From positions 1 to 13,486 of the forward strand of contig RXOD01005547.1 in NCBI GenBank assembly GCA_005223375.1: a stretch of DNA of 13,486 nt. Reading direction: 5' to 3'. This DNA comes from Amoebophrya sp. AT5.2. Taxonomy: Eukaryota; Sar; Dinophyceae; Syndiniales; Amoebophryaceae. The notes under the pieces were generated by a model. That model was not told where the DNA came from and did no database searches. It saw only the letters and a program-made list of their open reading frames with translations. The position numbers and the translations under genes were made by a program. Below, one piece after another: positions 1 to 8,258 of the stretch. Every line of letters starts with the position of its first letter. Position 1 is the first letter of the stretch.

Positions 1-1390
1 CACCTACCGCTCCCGCGCCTCCGCTCGGTGGTGCCGGAGCCGCCCCTGTTTGGTACTGAGCAGCTCCTGGTTCGTGTGTGTGATAAGCTGCTGCTCCTGG
101 AGCTGCGGCGTGGGGAGGCGGTCCAGCTTGCGCTCCTTGCATTCCCGGATGATGCGGCCCGCCGCCCGCCATGGGGTGATGGGAACCTCCAGCAGGTGCT
201 CCATATGCGCCGGCGGGCCCGCCCCCAGCCTGGTATCCGGGCGGAGCTGGTCCCCCCGGCCCCCGGTGGAACAGCCCGGACGATGCGGCTGCGGCAGCAT
301 GACCCACGTGGGAGGAACCTCCTGGTCCACCCAAAGCAGCAGCGCCTACCCCGCCCCCGTTAGAGCGAGAGAGAAAACCCAGCTCCGATTCCGTTTCTGA
401 GATCCGACGCCAGGGCCTCGTAGCCTACGCAACGAAATACGAGTCAAATACAAATGAAATACGAGACTGACACGAAATCAACACTCAACAGCACCAAAAT
501 TGCTGCAACTACCTGAAGCTGCAACCCGCAAAGTCAAGCCAATCGCCGCCGTATTCCTGCAGTTTCGGCCTACAAAATACAACACGCCAACCCGACCAAT
601 AGCCGCATGCACAAATAAAAAATAGTACGACTACGTGGTCGACTCAAATTTCCTACCTGGGGAAGAGTAATGTGAGGAGCCCATTCCCTACGCCTAGAAC
701 ACAAACTACTTCTCGGAGTGTTTCGCAGAAGCAAGTGAACGGAGCTGATTCTCTTCGCTCAACTCCGCCTCCCGGCCCCGCCGCGGACCCTCCTGCTGCT
801 GCTGAGGAATAGGCTGTTGTCTGCTGGTACAGGTCAGTGGCGGCCGCGCGCACGGATTCTCGGATGGTCCGGAACGACGGAGGGTGTTTGGAGGCGCCTC
901 CAAGCGACTGGGTGAACTCCTCCACGAACTCGAATTCCGGGTACTTATCCTCCATATTCCCAACCTTGTCCTCCGCAATCAGGTTCAACGCAATACCTGC
1001 CGATTGATTCCGCGAAGAGTGTGAGAGTGACTCAGTGCAGCACAGCGAGAACTGATGAAGCGGTCTAAGAACGCGGCCCTAGATCAAGATGCTTACGCGT
1101 ACATCTAAGTACTTACGACCCCACAAGGTGATGTACCTGCGAACTTCTCCGCAGCCCCAACTTCGAATCTTCGCACCGACTTCGGCACTTCTGTCTTTCC
1201 GTCTGTTTCCAGTGGCAAGTTGTACACGACTTTTTCCCTCTTCTCTTGGCGGAGTTGCCAACCTTGGGCCTCCCGTCATCACTTTTTGCCTACTTTCTGC
1301 TGCCTTGTCCTGCTCACAAGGTGGCGGCCCGATGGGTGACAACGCCTCATCCTGCTGAGCCAGATTGCGTATTATCGCTTTCTGCTTCAT
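1..1390 (-). CDS. Gene C, partial: low-complexity G/A/P/H-rich protein, three exons, runs off the left edge
   Basis: Function not recognised. Proposed exons are 1390-1117, 996-710 and 424 to beyond base 1. The ATG at 1390 sits in an A-rich context. The first donor is a consensus GTAAGT at 1116 paired with a CAG acceptor at 997 (phase 1, 120-nt intron). The second is GTAGTT at 709 with a TAG acceptor at 425 (phase 0, 285 nt). Exon 1 is charged and polar (begins MKQKAIIRNL). Exon 2 starts IALNLIAEDK, has the acidic-aromatic run KYPEFEFVEEF, then a Ser/Ala/Gly tail. Exon 3 is dominated by Gly, Ala, Pro, His, Tyr and Gln, a composition typical of disordered, condensate-type regions. It lies about 310 bp behind the stop of gene A on the same strand. 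Exon 1 could instead be untranslated, or these exons could be further exons of gene A. In exon 3 another frame reads YEALASDLRNGIGAGFSLSL then stop and could be an alternative C-terminus. A GTAGGT at 7-2 may be a further donor. Exon 2 is the best supported part. Confidence 0.42.
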
Positions 1391-1699
1391 TTTTTCTCCC
1401 CTGGGCCCTGTCGCCCCTTTCCGCTTGTTGCCTAATTCTGCTGGACAACGGACTACCTCGACGTACGCAGCATCGGAGCAGGCAAAAAGTGCTGTTGCAT
1501 TGCCCTTGCGTCTACTTCGCAGAAAAAGGTGACCACTGCACAGCAGGTAAGTGGAACGTGCTGAAGAAACGACGAGTGATGCAAAAAGTAGTGCGAAACA
1601 AGTATATCAACCTCCAACGCAAATTAATAGCGAGCTGCCAATCAGCGATGAAAATAAAGAGTGACTCGTCCAGGACCCAAGGTTGTGAAGATGGTCATG

Positions 1700-4600
1700 C
1701 TAACCCTTCCCCCCCTCGTCTTTCACCACCGAGCTGAGGACGTCCACGCCCGCCCGCACGCACGGCTCCAGGCCGTCCGTGCAGATCTTGAACAGGGCTG
1801 GAAAGCGCATGCAGAAGTGCAACACGGACTTAGTCCCCGGGAAGGTGTGGAACTGGGGTCGGACCTTGTAGAACTTCTCGTACTCAGGCTCCAGGGCCGA
1901 GACCGGAATCGGCTCGTCTTCCTCCACGACCTGTTGATGTGCTACCTGCAGTTTGCCGCTGCCGTTGCCCTCCTCTTCCTCTAGTTTCTCTTTCATCTTG
2001 GCTCGCTGCTGCTGCTTCCACGCCCGCCGCCGCTTGTGCAGGTTTTGCAGGAGGCGGAAGAGAGAGCGCGCGCTGTGGCACACGACGTCCTCTGGCAACT
2101 CGATGTACACACGTCTCCGACCCCCCGCAGGAGCCCCCGCGACCATCGCCTGACCGCCCGGGTGCTGCTGCTGCATTTGGATTTGCACACCCACACCTCC
2201 TTGGGCAGCACTATTATACTGCATCGACATCGGTGGAGGCGGAGGGCCGTGCAGTGGAAGCTGATGCTGATAGTGGTGGTGAAGGCCGAGACTACCTGCA
2301 GGAGCAGGACCACCTGCACTGGAACTGCCTCCACCGCCCTGAGCGATCAGCGACTTGAGCTGGGCGATGGAAATGTCCTCCGGTTGGTACCCGTGGACCG
2401 GCTCCATCAAAGCGTCCGACCAGTATGAAGGGGGTTTCTTGTTCTAACAAAAGACTGCGAACGACCCCCGAAAAGTTTTCTAGTTCTAGGTCTGGTAAAG
2501 CGAGGACGGGGGCGGTTGAGAGATGCGCCATTGGGAAGAGGGCGAGATAGGAATGCCCTCGGCCCTGAGGGATGTCACAAAGTTGGATGGTCGAATCGAT
2601 CCAGCCGCAGCCCCAACTCCACTGGGTGCAAAGGGCCGCAAGTTATGCTGCCGATGACAGCTACTCGTTTAGCTTTTTGCTTTGCTCAGATCTGCATGCG
2701 AATTCGGACTTCGTGGGCAAATCTGGGGCCAAATCTTCGCCCCTCGCATTTGTCGCCTTAGCAGTTGACCTCTTAGAAGCTGAAGCAGCAACCCCCGTCA
2801 TAAAAAGTCCTGCGAAAACACAAACAACCGCGCGAAATGCTCCTCGATGCGCTTCTCCAGGGGAAGCAGGATCTGGGGAGCCGCGTCTGTAGGGAGGTGG
2901 AGGTTTCTTTTCACCAAGAGTATCGGTTTGTTTTAGCGTCTCCCACTGACACTAGCACTACCTCCCGCTACACAATCTCTTTCTCTGGCTTCGCAATTCG
3001 CAGTCGCACAAGTACGCACTACAAATATACAACACAGCGAGGAGAACTACAAAGGAGCATGATATGTAGCAGGTACCTCTTGTCGGCGGCGGTTGGAGAT
3101 TTGATGGGAGGAAGCGTTCGCGCGGGAAGGGGTGCCCGAAGTGCTGAAAGTAGAGCATCGGCAGCGTGGTCACCGGCAGCGGTTTGGCGTGCGACAGCGC
3201 CAAAAAGTACAAGTTCAATCCGAACTCAAACTGGTCCCCGGGCTGCTGGGTCAAGGCAGCTGGTCGATCGATGGTGGATGTTTCTTCATCATCACGGATG
3301 GTATATCTATTCGCATTCCGTTTCCGACGAAGAAATAAGAATAACAATTACGACGTACATACTAGATTACTTATACGCAAAAATGACCATCCCGCTGGAA
3401 GCATTTACTTGGCATTAGCATTGGACCGCCAAATGAAGATACAATCCTTCCCCTGCTGCGCGATTCTTCCCGGTGGTTGGTTCACGCCCTGCTTTCCTCC
3501 CGCCCTTTTCCCTGCACTTTTTCCGCTTATGTTGCTGCCCGGAGCAGACTCTGTGCCGGGCGGGGCCCCAACTCCGTCCCCTGCAGCGCCCCCTCCCCCC
3601 ACCGGAACAAGAGCAAACTCCTCGTCTCGGACCAGGCCCTTCTGCACCGCCTCGTCGATGGCTGCCCGCTCTTTCTGCTTCAGGTAGACCGCGAACTCTT
3701 CCTGGATGTCGCCCGGGACCGTCATCCGCCGCCGCTCCACGGAAACGCTTCCGTAACCGTCCTTGGCAAACTCGTACTTGAGGCGGCGGTCGCTCCACCA
3801 GTACGGAAAGTAGTCGGTCACCGGGTACGACGGCTCGTCCTCCGAACCGCGGCTGCAGTTGTAGTGAGTTCTTTCTTGACGAAAGTTTCAAAGCAAGAGA
3901 TATGCGGCCAATGGCAATAGAAGTAGAGGAGCTGGAACTCACGATTCTTGATTCCTTCTTGACCTAGTGCAGCTTTTAGAAGAAAGTAAGTACAAGCCGA
4001 AGCTTCTTGTATCGAGTTCGAGATCTTCGAGTAGCTGCATCTTTCAAATAAATTATACGGCGACTCGCTCGTGAGCTGGTGCATTTGCGCGGCGTCTCCG
4101 CGGCCGCCTTTGGCGCCGCCGTGGGTCGCGCCCACCGCGGCCTGACCCAATCCTGGCGACAGAAACTGCCTTTTCGCGCCGGGCGAGGGGTCGACCTCCG
4201 CGCCCTCGCGTTTATTGTTATTCATCATCGGCGCGGCACCACTGCCCGGCGGCGGCTGGACGACTCTATTTGTTCCCATCCCCGGCGGCGGTGGCTGGAT
4301 TCCGCTGCCCGGCGGTGGCTGAATAATTCCGCTGCCCGGCGGCGGCTGCAATTGCTGTGCCTGATGTGCTGTGTGTGATGTAGTTCCCGCTGAAGGCGGA
4401 GGGCCCCCAAGTGGAATGTTGTTCGGGTTGCCCGCTTGGTCGCCGAAACGAGGGTGAAGATGATGGCCCTTTGCAGGGGGATTATTCCCGCCCATCATGT
4501 TCTGATACATCTGGCTATTCTTGCCCGGCGGGGGACCCTTCATCGCGGCTGTTTGATGATGTTGCTGAAGATGTGCCAATGCCGGCGCGCCCGTGGGCGT

Positions 4601-5270
4601 GCTCGGCTGGAGGGGGCCGCTTGGTGCGCCGAGCATCCCGGCGCTTCCGGGTGCCTGGCCGGGCGGCGGCACCAGCCCCTGCTGTACCATAGCAGTAGAC
4701 GAAGGAGCGCCACCTCCTCCAACATGATGATCCTTGGACGCCTGCTTGCCTCCCCCCAGTGGCACGAGATTCGGGTTGTCTGACTGACCCTTAGAGTGAC
4801 CGCCTCCAAATGGGGGTCCCCGGCCTCCAAAGTTACCGCCGCGATTCACGCCACCATACGACCCCTGCGGCGCGCCGTATAGCCCGCCTCCTGCCACGGG
4901 TGGCGCTCCGGCGAAAAAACCACCAGGACCAAAGGACGCCGAACCCTATGAATGTGGAGGCAGTTTTTTGTTCTTCTTCCACCGAGACCGAGAGGACCAA
5001 AAAAAATTATTCTGGGACGTCGGCGCGAGCCGGGGCGAGCCTGCTCACTGAGTGATGTGATAGAGTTAATAGACTCTGACTCCTGGTGAAGACAGAAAGC
5101 GCAGCGGCAGCTGGGAAAAAACAGTACGTCATCTTTACCTTCATGGCGGCGCCCTTGAAGACTGGAAAGCCCTGGCCTGCCGGAGTTCCATGCGGGGTGC
5201 CGTGATACCCGCCCGGTGTCTGGTACCCACCACCGGCGGATGGCGGCGGCTGCGGAGATTGGTGGTCCAT
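1700..5270 (-). CDS. Gene A: about 840-residue protein of unknown function, low-complexity N-terminal half, seven exons
   Basis: No family recognised. Model exons: 5270-5139, 4945-4059, 3963-3943, 3852-3409, 3306-3077, 2886-2822, 2443-1700. Introns are 193, 95, 90, 102, 190 and 378 nt, all GT-AG (donors GTAAAG, GTATAA, GTGAGT, GTAAAT, GTACCT, GTGTTT), and every junction agrees in phase (0, 2, 2, 2, 1, 0). Residues 1 to about 325 are Gly/Pro/Gln/His-rich with QPPPGSG repeats. About 346-415 hold an aromatic, charged segment (TDYFPYWWSDRRLKYEF). About 495-593 give a folded-looking stretch (QFEFGLNLYFLALSHAKPLP, LLPLEKRIEEHF). Exon 7 starts with another aromatic segment (NKKPPSYWSDALMEP), then a Gly/Ser/His/Gln linker, a basic helix (LHKRRRAWKQQQRAKMKEKL) and a C-terminus with QFHTFPGTKSVLHFCMRFPAL. 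The start ATG at 5270 lacks a purine at -3, so an upstream exon is possible. The exon 6-7 join is the least certain. GTGGTG and GTGAAA donors near 1725 mean the TAG at 1700 may not be the true end. Confidence 0.7.
3943..3963 (-). CDS. Gene A exon 3, a 21-nt microexon
   Basis: The frame of the exon ending at 4059 (phase 2) cannot join the exon starting at 3852 directly through the GTGAGT at 3942, because unspliced read-through gives phase 1. Removing 4058-3964 (GTATAA to CTAG) leaves 21 nt coding SRRNQE plus split codons, and restores phase 2 on both sides. A second acceptor 9 nt upstream (AAAAG, exon start 3972) also keeps frame and would give a 30-nt exon. The residues are polar and basic and add to the disordered linker before the aromatic segment. 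Inferred from splice motifs only. Confidence 0.55.
4231..4348 (-). repeat. Coding repeat: four QPPPGSG-type units inside gene A
   Basis: In the gene A frame this segment reads three QPPPGSG units and one variant QPPPPGMG, separated by spacers of 1 to 6 residues (I, IQ-type and TNRVV). On the plus strand it appears as repeated gcccggcggcggctg blocks. It lies in the disordered N-terminal half, and the copies differ mainly at third codon positions. This looks like a slippage-grown tract under coding constraint. Confidence 0.75.
5139..5270 (-). CDS. Gene A exon 1 (start exon)
   Basis: The exon codes 44 residues, opening MDHQSPQPPPSAGGGYQTPG and ending FPVFKGAAMK. It stops at an AAG|GTAAAG donor. 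The acceptor at 4946 (TTCATAG) resumes in phase 0 with GSASFGPGGFF, which continues the same Gly/Pro/aromatic style. Without splicing, the frame drifts into unrelated residues. An acceptor-like CTGCCAG at 5293 just upstream would give phase 2 and leaves open an upstream coding exon. A degraded copy of this exon's first 30 bases lies at 5490-5519. Confidence 0.6.
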
Positions 5271-5347
5271 CGACGTTGACCGGCGGGTAACGCTGGCAGA
5301 AGTTGATGTTGAAACTGCGTTAGTGTGAGTACTATCCGCCCTGCTGC

Positions 5348-5427
5348 GTACTGAAACCGGACGTCGCGACTAGTACTGAAACCGGACGTATTCCGCCGAC
5401 TGGTACAACTGAACCGGACGTCGCGAC
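5348..5427. repeat. Three-copy imperfect tandem repeat, period about 25 bp, just upstream of gene A
   Basis: The 17-mer gtactgaaaccggacgt occurs exactly at 5348-5364 and 5373-5389. A third, slightly altered copy (gtacaactgaaccggacgt) starts at 5403. Copies 1 and 3 are both followed by cgcgac. The array lies 78-157 bp upstream of the gene A ATG, so it could be promoter or 5' leader sequence, or an intronic minisatellite. The sequence itself shows no function. Confidence 0.8.
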
Positions 5428-5489
5428 CGCTTTTGATGTTGATCACGACCGGAGTAAGTGGTAAGCACGCGAGACTCAGAGCAAGGTGG

Positions 5490-5519
5490 GCGGCGGCTGC
5501 GAGAATTTTAGTGGTCCAT
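5490..5519 (-). pseudogene. Degenerate duplicate of the gene A start region
   Basis: On the plus strand 5490-5519 reads ggcggcggctgcgag then aattttagtggtccat. This matches 5242-5270 (ggcggcggctgcggag then attggtggtccat) apart from a few changes at the centre. On the minus strand the true copy codes MDHQSPQPPP, whereas this copy reads ATG GAC CAC followed by an in-frame TAA. It is therefore a broken echo of the first codons about 250 bp upstream of the real start. Similarity beyond the match is weak. The two copies flank the tandem repeat at 5348-5427. Confidence 0.6.
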
Positions 5520-5812
5520 GGATTGCTCGGCGCCCCAAGATGACTGCCCGTTCCAACGGTCCCACCGTGGTCGCGTCGAGATCGAAGGGCGTTCGCCGAA
5601 CGCTTGCAGAAAATGACAATGCGCTCCTAGTAACGCCCGACAACCTATCTCTAACAAGAAACTCTATCTAACCACCACGACCAAGAGACGAAAAATAATT
5701 TGATAAATCTTTTCTATTTTTTACTGCTCTACGTCTACTACGTAGCAAGTCGCATTCGACGGTCATCAGATACACTTGTTTGAAAGTCAGTATTACCAAT
5801 CTACGACCACGA

Positions 5813-5875
5813 ACGTTCACGAACACGGTCGTGAACGTAGGTATATCACCACGAGCACGACGTTCACGACCGTGT
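5813..5875. repeat. Nested, mutually exclusive inverted repeats
   Basis: acgttcacga at 5813-5822 pairs with tcgtgaacgt at 5829-5838 (10-bp stem, 6-nt loop). The 16-mer acacggtcgtgaacgt at 5823-5838 pairs with acgttcacgaccgtgt at 5860-5875 (16-bp stem, 21-nt loop). The middle arm is shared, so only one stem can form at a time. acgttcacga is also directly repeated at 5813 and 5860. The cluster sits in an AT-richer, gene-free stretch. It could be an unstable non-coding transcript structure, a mobile-element end or an array of protein-binding sites. Confidence 0.8.
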
Positions 5876-6653
5876 AGCTGAACGCATCGACCACGAAAAC
5901 TCCACCTCGATGAGGATGACCGGAATGGAAGATGAACTCAACACGTAGTTCAGGAGCGGACCATTCCTCCGGCGATAAAACGCAGAAACATCAAACTTCT
6001 GTGGAGGAGGAGAACAGTGACGAGTTGCTTCTGCAGATGAGTACCTACTACGATCTTTGAGGAACGGCGAGGTACCGCAACTGGAGCTCGTAAATACCTC
6101 CTACAGGCAGTGCACAAAACCTCCTCCCATGGCCGGAACACGAAGAACAACTCAATTGAATCAATTATTCGATTCAACTCGTGATATGTAAGTTAGTACT
6201 TCAAATCAAGGTTCTACAACATGCGTGTAGCTCTCGTCGTGTGGGAAACATACATGAAACTCATGCATACACCTCAGAGGTTTTTTGAAAACCAAGTCTA
6301 TGCATGGCCATGGTCGCGCTGCGAAGATCAAGATAATGTTCACCATGTAGTTATGATTTTCCGATGCCGCATTATCTGTGACTGAAAACTTCTATGGGCG
6401 ACACTTTGTAGATTTCGCCGATCCCGAAGATAATTTTTGAGGTAGAGGTTGAGCCGGCATTATCTATAAATGAAGAAGGTCTGTTAGTTTTATTATAATT
6501 CTCCCTCTACCTCAACCTCACCACGACCGGTCTAAGCAGTAGCTTTTTCCGGACGAGTTGCATTTGCAACTGCTCCGCCGATGCCGTGCTCCTCCTGCTG
6601 GGTCCATTTTTTCCATTTCCGATTCCGCCCATCTTCTGATGTGATTCCATCCA

Positions 6654-6719
6654 GGAATCCTCCCGGGAGGATTCCAGCAGCAGCATTCTGCGTCCTACTG
6701 CTGCTGGAATCCTCCCGGG
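6654..6719. repeat. 22-bp perfect palindrome overlapping a 22-bp perfect inverted repeat
   Basis: 6654-6675 is a perfect 22-bp palindrome centred on cccggg (half-site ggaatcctccc). Its right part also forms the left arm of a second structure: 6662-6683 is exactly inverted at 6698-6719 with a 14-nt loop (6684-6697). The unit ggaatcctcccggg is therefore present three times in alternating orientation. In the minus-strand Gln/Gly/Pro reading, the arm at 6698-6719 codes PGGFQQQ and is followed by a stop in the loop, so the inverted copy interrupts the frame. It looks like a local inverted duplication, a known product of template switching or hairpin repair. Confidence 0.9.
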
Positions 6720-6892
6720 GGACCTCCACCTCCTCGCCCCCATATGGAGGGCCCCATTTTTGGCACCACGGCTGCTGCGGCGCCACCAGGAACCCGAACC
6801 GGTGCTCCGACTAAAGGAACCACGCCCCCGCCCAGCACGATCGGGTGAAACAGCTGCTGCTGCTGCTGACGACTTAAGGCGGCAGCCTGCAT
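6699..6892 (-). CDS. Candidate Gln/Gly/Pro/Val-rich exon or gene fragment
   Basis: The frame directly follows an acceptor-like TTTCTAACAG (6894-6893). It reads MQAAALS, five Gln, then hydrophobic and Gly/Pro/Val/Ala residues, ending GRGGGGPPGGFQQ at a possible CA|GTAGGA donor at 6698. The composition matches the low-complexity exons of genes A and C and not the surrounding AT-rich DNA. It ends in phase 2, which is compatible with the acceptor at 5293 just upstream of the gene A start, so it may be a distant 5' exon of gene A. Alternatively it is a broken fragment, because reading on past 6698 meets a stop inside the inverted repeat. The downstream frames of 6690-6510 have no clear winner. No function assigned. 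Confidence 0.35.
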
Positions 6893-6929
6893 CTGTTAGA
6901 AAGATCCAGGATGCTAACAGGCATAGCAA

Positions 6930-8217
6930 AAATACATCCAGAATACACCTCGAATACGGAAGGGTCTTAAGTTTTTGATAACGATTTTAGCCAAGAAGTA
7001 AGTTGAGCGCAAGAGTTGCAAAATCTAAATTCTCGAAAGCGATGGCTTGGCAAAGTCAGAGTAAATATAATTAATCATAAAACGAACTCCCTAGCCTATT
7101 CCTACCCTAAGCGCGTTTTTTTTTCGAGGATGCGACGCCCCCCCCGCTGTAATAAAGTGAAAAGCAAACGCATTACTTTGGATGTGGAGTTGTCCCTTTG
7201 GATGATCAGCGCAGGCATTGCTTTGGATCTCTTCGCATGATCAACACGATGAAGCTGACACTGGTGCGCCCGGCCGAGATTACTGAGCAGACCACACGAA
7301 TCCGATAGATTTCCGACAGCTACCGACGCGGTTTTAAAGCAGACAGTCGCAAGAGCTTGCACGGCATTGCTGAAGGCGCTCGCCCTCTTCGACTCTGTTT
7401 TAATACTTGGCGGATTTGTTCTCGGCGGTCGTCTGAAATTCGACACGCATTCAGAATTGCTTTCGGTAGAAAGATCGCATGCAGAACAAAGATGATTCGC
7501 GGTTGGTTTCTGTGTCGCGAAAGAATGGCCATCGGTTTACCAAGAATTATACGCTTACTGCTATTTCGATTTCGTGCAGTCGTTCGTAGGAGAGACACAG
7601 TAAACCTGTTCTCACGGCAATGCTACCACGATTGTGTATCCAGTAAATTTTTCATCAATAGAAATTTGGTTGTAAGTACGGCATCAATCGCAAGAGTAGC
7701 CCGCTCTTGCGCGCGGAAACTCGTTGGCTGCGTACCAGTCGTTTACTTCAGTCATATAATGATAGCGAAGCCCCACCTGTAACACGATAATTCTCAATCT
7801 GATCTCCGTATCGTTGTTCTAGTAGAAGTCGCAGGCGGTTTTACTTTTGAAGAACTCGTTGCGAAATGTCGAACGATTTAAAATTGATAGACTTCATGAA
7901 TACTGTTCGCAGTCGGCAGATGATTCCTACTCCTGATAATAATGCAATTGCGCCACTGTTTTTTCGTGCGCATGTTTTCTTTGTCGCCGGAGCTTCACTC
8001 TATCTAGATGCACTCGCTGCAGCCTGGTCCTACATACTCGTATGGAAAAATAGATTTCGAGTTCCTATACGATACCCAACGACTTCACGAAGAATTAATC
8101 TGTATCTACCACCTGCGTTGGCTGATGATACCGAGATCATAGCCATGCCAAAACGACATGGCGATCCTGGAAACGCAAATACTACCTACTTACAAGAAGT
8201 TCAGCGCAAGCTCATCA
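6930..8217. other. Region downstream of gene B without a supported gene
   Basis: This stretch is AT-richer than the exons and contains an 8-T run followed shortly by a 7-C run near 7118-7145. Open frames of 90-140 codons occur on both strands and overlap each other (plus 7357-7782 and 7866-8258, minus 7102-7446 and 7320-7598). None shows the codon bias or composition of genes A to C, and none has a motif I know. The first part after 8217 on the minus strand must hold the 3' untranslated region of gene B. Confidence 0.5.
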
Positions 8218-8258
8218 CTAAGCCATCAACCACTCCGTCTCGTTCCAGCATTGTTTGA
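7866..8258 (+). CDS. Weak candidate: 130-codon plus-strand frame, tail-to-tail with gene B
   Basis: Function not recognised. The frame begins MSNDLKLIDFMNTVRSRQMI, has one moderately hydrophobic patch (LFFRAHVFFVAGASLYL-type, about residues 31-55) and a polar C-terminus, and ends 41 bp inside the last exon of gene B on the opposite strand. Its third codon positions are mixed and A/T-tolerant, unlike the GC-leaning exons of genes A and B. It could be a chance frame or a gene of different origin. An intact ATG-to-stop run of this length in DNA of this composition is only mildly unusual. Confidence 0.18.
   Translation: MSNDLKLIDFMNTVRSRQMIPTPDNNAIAPLFFRAHVFFVAGASLYLDALAAAWSYILVWKNRFRVPIRYPTTSRRINLYLPPALADDTEIIAMPKRHGDPGNANTTYLQEVQRKLITKPSTTPSRSSIV

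Larger units (their letters stand above)
5271..6506. other. Non-coding stretch between gene A and the 6.7 kb candidate exon
   Basis: I find no convincing gene here on either strand. The 5.65-6.5 kb part is AT-richer than the flanking exons and has many stops in all frames. It holds the tandem repeat (5348-5427), the gene A start echo (5490-5519), the hairpin cluster (5813-5875) and short repeats such as cattatct near 6369 and 6457. The element ttgaggtagagg near 6435 is inverted near 6508-6521. If the exon at 6892-6699 belongs to gene A, most of this stretch would be one intron of about 1.4 kb. Otherwise it is intergenic and would contain the gene A promoter. Confidence 0.5.

Noticed and set aside
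28..363. Plus-strand frame of 111 codons at the left edge
   Set aside because: Antisense to the Gly/Ala/Pro/His-rich minus-strand frame. The open reading is explained by GC-rich low-complexity DNA with few stops on either strand.
1246..1737. Plus-strand frame of 163 codons
   Set aside because: It crosses the gene A stop and the gene A-C gap, with no start context, motif or coherent composition. It looks like chance.
2572..2892. Plus-strand frame of 106 codons, and a minus-strand Lys/Ala/Glu-rich frame in 2802-2660
   Set aside because: Both lie in the long intron 2821-2444 of gene A. The minus-strand frame could be an extra exon, but I found no phase-compatible donor and acceptor pair.
3853..4058. 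Read-through of the gene A frame from 4059 to about 3818 as coding
   Set aside because: It ends in a frame incompatible with the well-composed exon starting at 3852, and it contains a consensus GTGAGT donor and a CTGCAG acceptor.
5141..5446. Minus-strand frame with repeated RDVRF-type peptides
   Set aside because: The repeated peptide only reflects the 25-bp tandem repeat, and the frame overlaps gene A exon 1 out of phase.
7102..7782. Overlapping frames on both strands (7357-7782 plus, 7102-7446 and 7320-7598 minus)
   Set aside because: They overlap each other, have Arg/Ser/Cys-rich chance-like composition, and show no motif or splice support.
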